A stretch of 64,000 nt of DNA from Caenimonas aquaedulcis (GTDB lineage: Bacteria; Pseudomonadota; Gammaproteobacteria; Burkholderiales; Burkholderiaceae_C): positions 1,560,118 through 1,624,117 of the forward strand of contig NZ_JADWYS010000001.1 in the NCBI RefSeq assembly GCF_015831345.1, read 5' to 3'. Under the pieces are notes generated by a model, which worked only from the letters and a program-made list of their open reading frames with translations, did not search any database and was not told the DNA's origin. Both the position numbers and the translations under genes were made by a program. Below, one piece after another: positions 62,685 through 64,000 of the stretch. How positions within the stretch are numbered: position 1 is the first letter of the stretch; the number at the start of each line of letters is the position of its first letter.

Positions 62685-64000
62685 TCAGGCGGGAACGGCG
62701 GCCTCGTAGCCGCGCGGGATCGCGGCGAGCAGCTGCCGCGTGTACGGGTGTTGCGGGTTGGCGTAGATCGCCTCGGCGCTGCCGCGCTCGACGATCTCCC
62801 CCTTGTTCATCACGAGGATGTCGTCGGCCATGTACTTCACCACCGCGAGGTCATGGCTGATGAAGACATAGGTGAGGCCGAATTCTTCCTGCAGGTCCAG
62901 CAGCAGGTTCAGCACCGTGGCCTGCACGCTCACGTCGAGCGCGCTCACGCTCTCGTCGCACACGATGATCTCCGGCTGCATCGTGAGGCAGCGCGCGATC
63001 GCGATGCGCTGGCGCTGGCCGCCGGAAAACTCATGCGGGTACTTGCCGAAGGCCGCGGCGGGCAGGCCCACCTTCTCCAGCCAGCCGAGCGCGAGGCGCG
63101 CGCGCGCATCGTCGTCCGCGCCGATGCCGTGGATCTTCATCGGCTCCATCAGGATCTGTCCCACCGTGAAGCGCGGGTTCAGGCTCGCGTACGGGTTCTG
63201 GAAAATGATCTGGATGCGCTGGCGGAAGGGGCGCATCTGCGCCGCATTGAGCGCCGCCAGGTCCTGTCCTTCGAACAGGATGCGGCCCGTCGTCGCGTCG
63301 GTGAGCCGCGTGAGCATCATGCCCACCGTGGTCTTGCCCGAGCCGGATTCGCCCACCACGCCCAGCGTGCGGCCCTTGTGCAGCACGAAGTCCGCCTGCT
63401 TCACCGCGTCGATGGTCCGGCGCCTGAAGAAACCCTCCTTCAGGCGGTAGGCCTTGGACAGCCCCGACACTTCGATCAGCGCCGGGCCCTCGCTCGGCGC
63501 GGAGACCCGCTGCTCGGTCACGATCGGACGGTTGTTCACGATATCGTCGATCACCGGCAGGCGGCGCGGCCGCGTGTCCAGGCGCGGGCGGCAGGCGAGC
63601 AGCGCACGCGTGTAGGCGTCCTGCGGCGCGCCGAATATCTGGCCGACCGGACCGGCCTCACGCACCTCCCCGTGTCGCATGACGACGACCTGCTTCGCGA
63701 TCTCGCCCACCAGGCCGAGGTCATGGCTGATGAACAGGACGCTCATCTTCTGGCGCTCCTGCAGCTTCGCGAGCAGGTCCACGATCTGCCGCTGCACCGT
63801 CACGTCCAGCGCGGTGGTGGGCTCGTCGGCGATCAGGAGCTTCGGCTCGCAGGCGATCGCCATGGCGATCATCACGCGCTGCTGCTGGCCGCCCGAGAGC
63901 TCGTGCGGATAGGCATCGAGGCGTGCGCGCGGCTCGGGGATGCCCACTTCCGCGAGCAGTTCGAGCGCGCGGTCGCGCGCGGCGCGATGGCCGAGCGGGA
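62685..64000 (-). CDS. Dual-domain peptide ABC transporter ATPase (5' end outside window)
   Basis: 438 codons visible; the N-terminus, with the first Walker A, is beyond the right edge. First domain: signature LSGGQQQRVMIAMA, Walker B LLIADEPTTALD. Second domain: Walker A VVGESGSGKTTVG, signature FSGGQRQRIAIARC, Walker B IIVCDESVSALD. The pair equals fused DppD/DppF (YejF-like). It powers uptake of oligopeptides. C-terminal oligopeptide/dipeptide motif PQHPYTRQLL is present. Permease genes would be upstream, outside the window. Confidence 0.93.
   Translation of the reverse strand, partial: PLGHRAARDRALELLAEVGIPEPRARLDAYPHELSGGQQQRVMIAMAIACEPKLLIADEPTTALDVTVQRQIVDLLAKLQERQKMSVLFISHDLGLVGEIAKQVVVMRHGEVREAGPVGQIFGAPQDAYTRALLACRPRLDTRPRRLPVIDDIVNNRPIVTEQRVSAPSEGPALIEVSGLSKAYRLKEGFFRRRTIDAVKQADFVLHKGRTLGVVGESGSGKTTVGMMLTRLTDATTGRILFEGQDLAALNAAQMRPFRQRIQIIFQNPYASLNPRFTVGQILMEPMKIHGIGADDDARARLALGWLEKVGLPAAAFGKYPHEFSGGQRQRIAIARCLTMQPEIIVCDESVSALDVSVQATVLNLLLDLQEEFGLTYVFISHDLAVVKYMADDILVMNKGEIVERGSAEAIYANPQHPYTRQLLAAIPRGYEAAVPA

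Overview
The window is a GC-rich, tightly packed chromosomal segment. Gene order and protein character point to a betaproteobacterium of the order Burkholderiales, most likely Comamonadaceae (Ramlibacter/Variovorax type): the fab-rpoE-rse-mucD-lepA-lepB-rnc-era-recO-pdxJ-acpS-nagZ order, the hemC-hemD-hemX-hemY order with divergent ppc, a pyrophosphate-type phosphofructokinase, and an RNase E with a long Arg/Gly-rich tail. The taxonomic call is inference. I see no rRNA, tRNA, insertion sequence, prophage or CRISPR array. Almost all of the DNA is coding, and many neighbours overlap by ATGA.

Layout. (1) 1-5489, minus: start of a surface-polysaccharide operon (MurJ-like flippase, HpcH/HpaI aldolase, small phosphoglycosyl transferase, asparagine-synthase-type amidotransferase, GT-B-like glycosyltransferase running off the left edge). 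(2) 5595-8398, plus: lysS and a short Hsp70-type ATPase. (3) 8412-27443, minus: a long housekeeping block read right to left, with yceD-rpmF, plsX-fabH-fabD-fabG-acpP-fabF, a small membrane protein, rpoE-rseA-rseB-mucD (envelope stress), then, after a 520-bp gap with a strong terminator and a putative leader/small RNA, lepA-lepB-DUF4845-rnc-era-recO-pdxJ-acpS-nagZ. (4) 27469-28841, plus: Maf-like pyrophosphatase and a divergent RsmI-type methylase. (5) 28845-31859, minus: S49 protease, Rieske protein, HAD phosphatase, rluC. (6) 31860-35497, plus: rne with a promoter that fits consensus well and a ~520-nt leader. (7) 35516-39533, minus: hemY-hemX-hemD-hemC; ppc lies divergent at 39610-42429. 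(8) 42441-46212: AMP-forming acyl-CoA synthetase (minus), alpha/beta hydrolase (plus), and an unusual secreted HExxH protein with a SEL1-like tail. (9) 46310-52352, plus: a compact four-gene signalling cassette (CHASE3-like/GAF hybrid kinase with three receiver domains, CheR, stand-alone CheB catalytic domain, receiver-kinase). (10) 52385-58083, plus: prfB with its programmed +1 frameshift, HAD phosphatase, pepN, PPi-type PFK. (11) 58085-64000, minus: peptide-use operon with a dual ABC ATPase (cut by the right edge), a subtilisin-type S8 protease and an M16 peptidase.

The most noteworthy items are the orphan CheR/CheB-hybrid-kinase cassette, the polysaccharide operon with a MurJ paralogue that lacks a key arginine and an embedded aldolase, the terminator-capped leader upstream of lepA, the palindrome filling the spacer of the rne promoter, and the secreted metalloprotease-like/SEL1 protein with a perfect inverted repeat in front of it. 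Most of the rest is conserved housekeeping content. All homology statements come from reading motifs; no database search was run.
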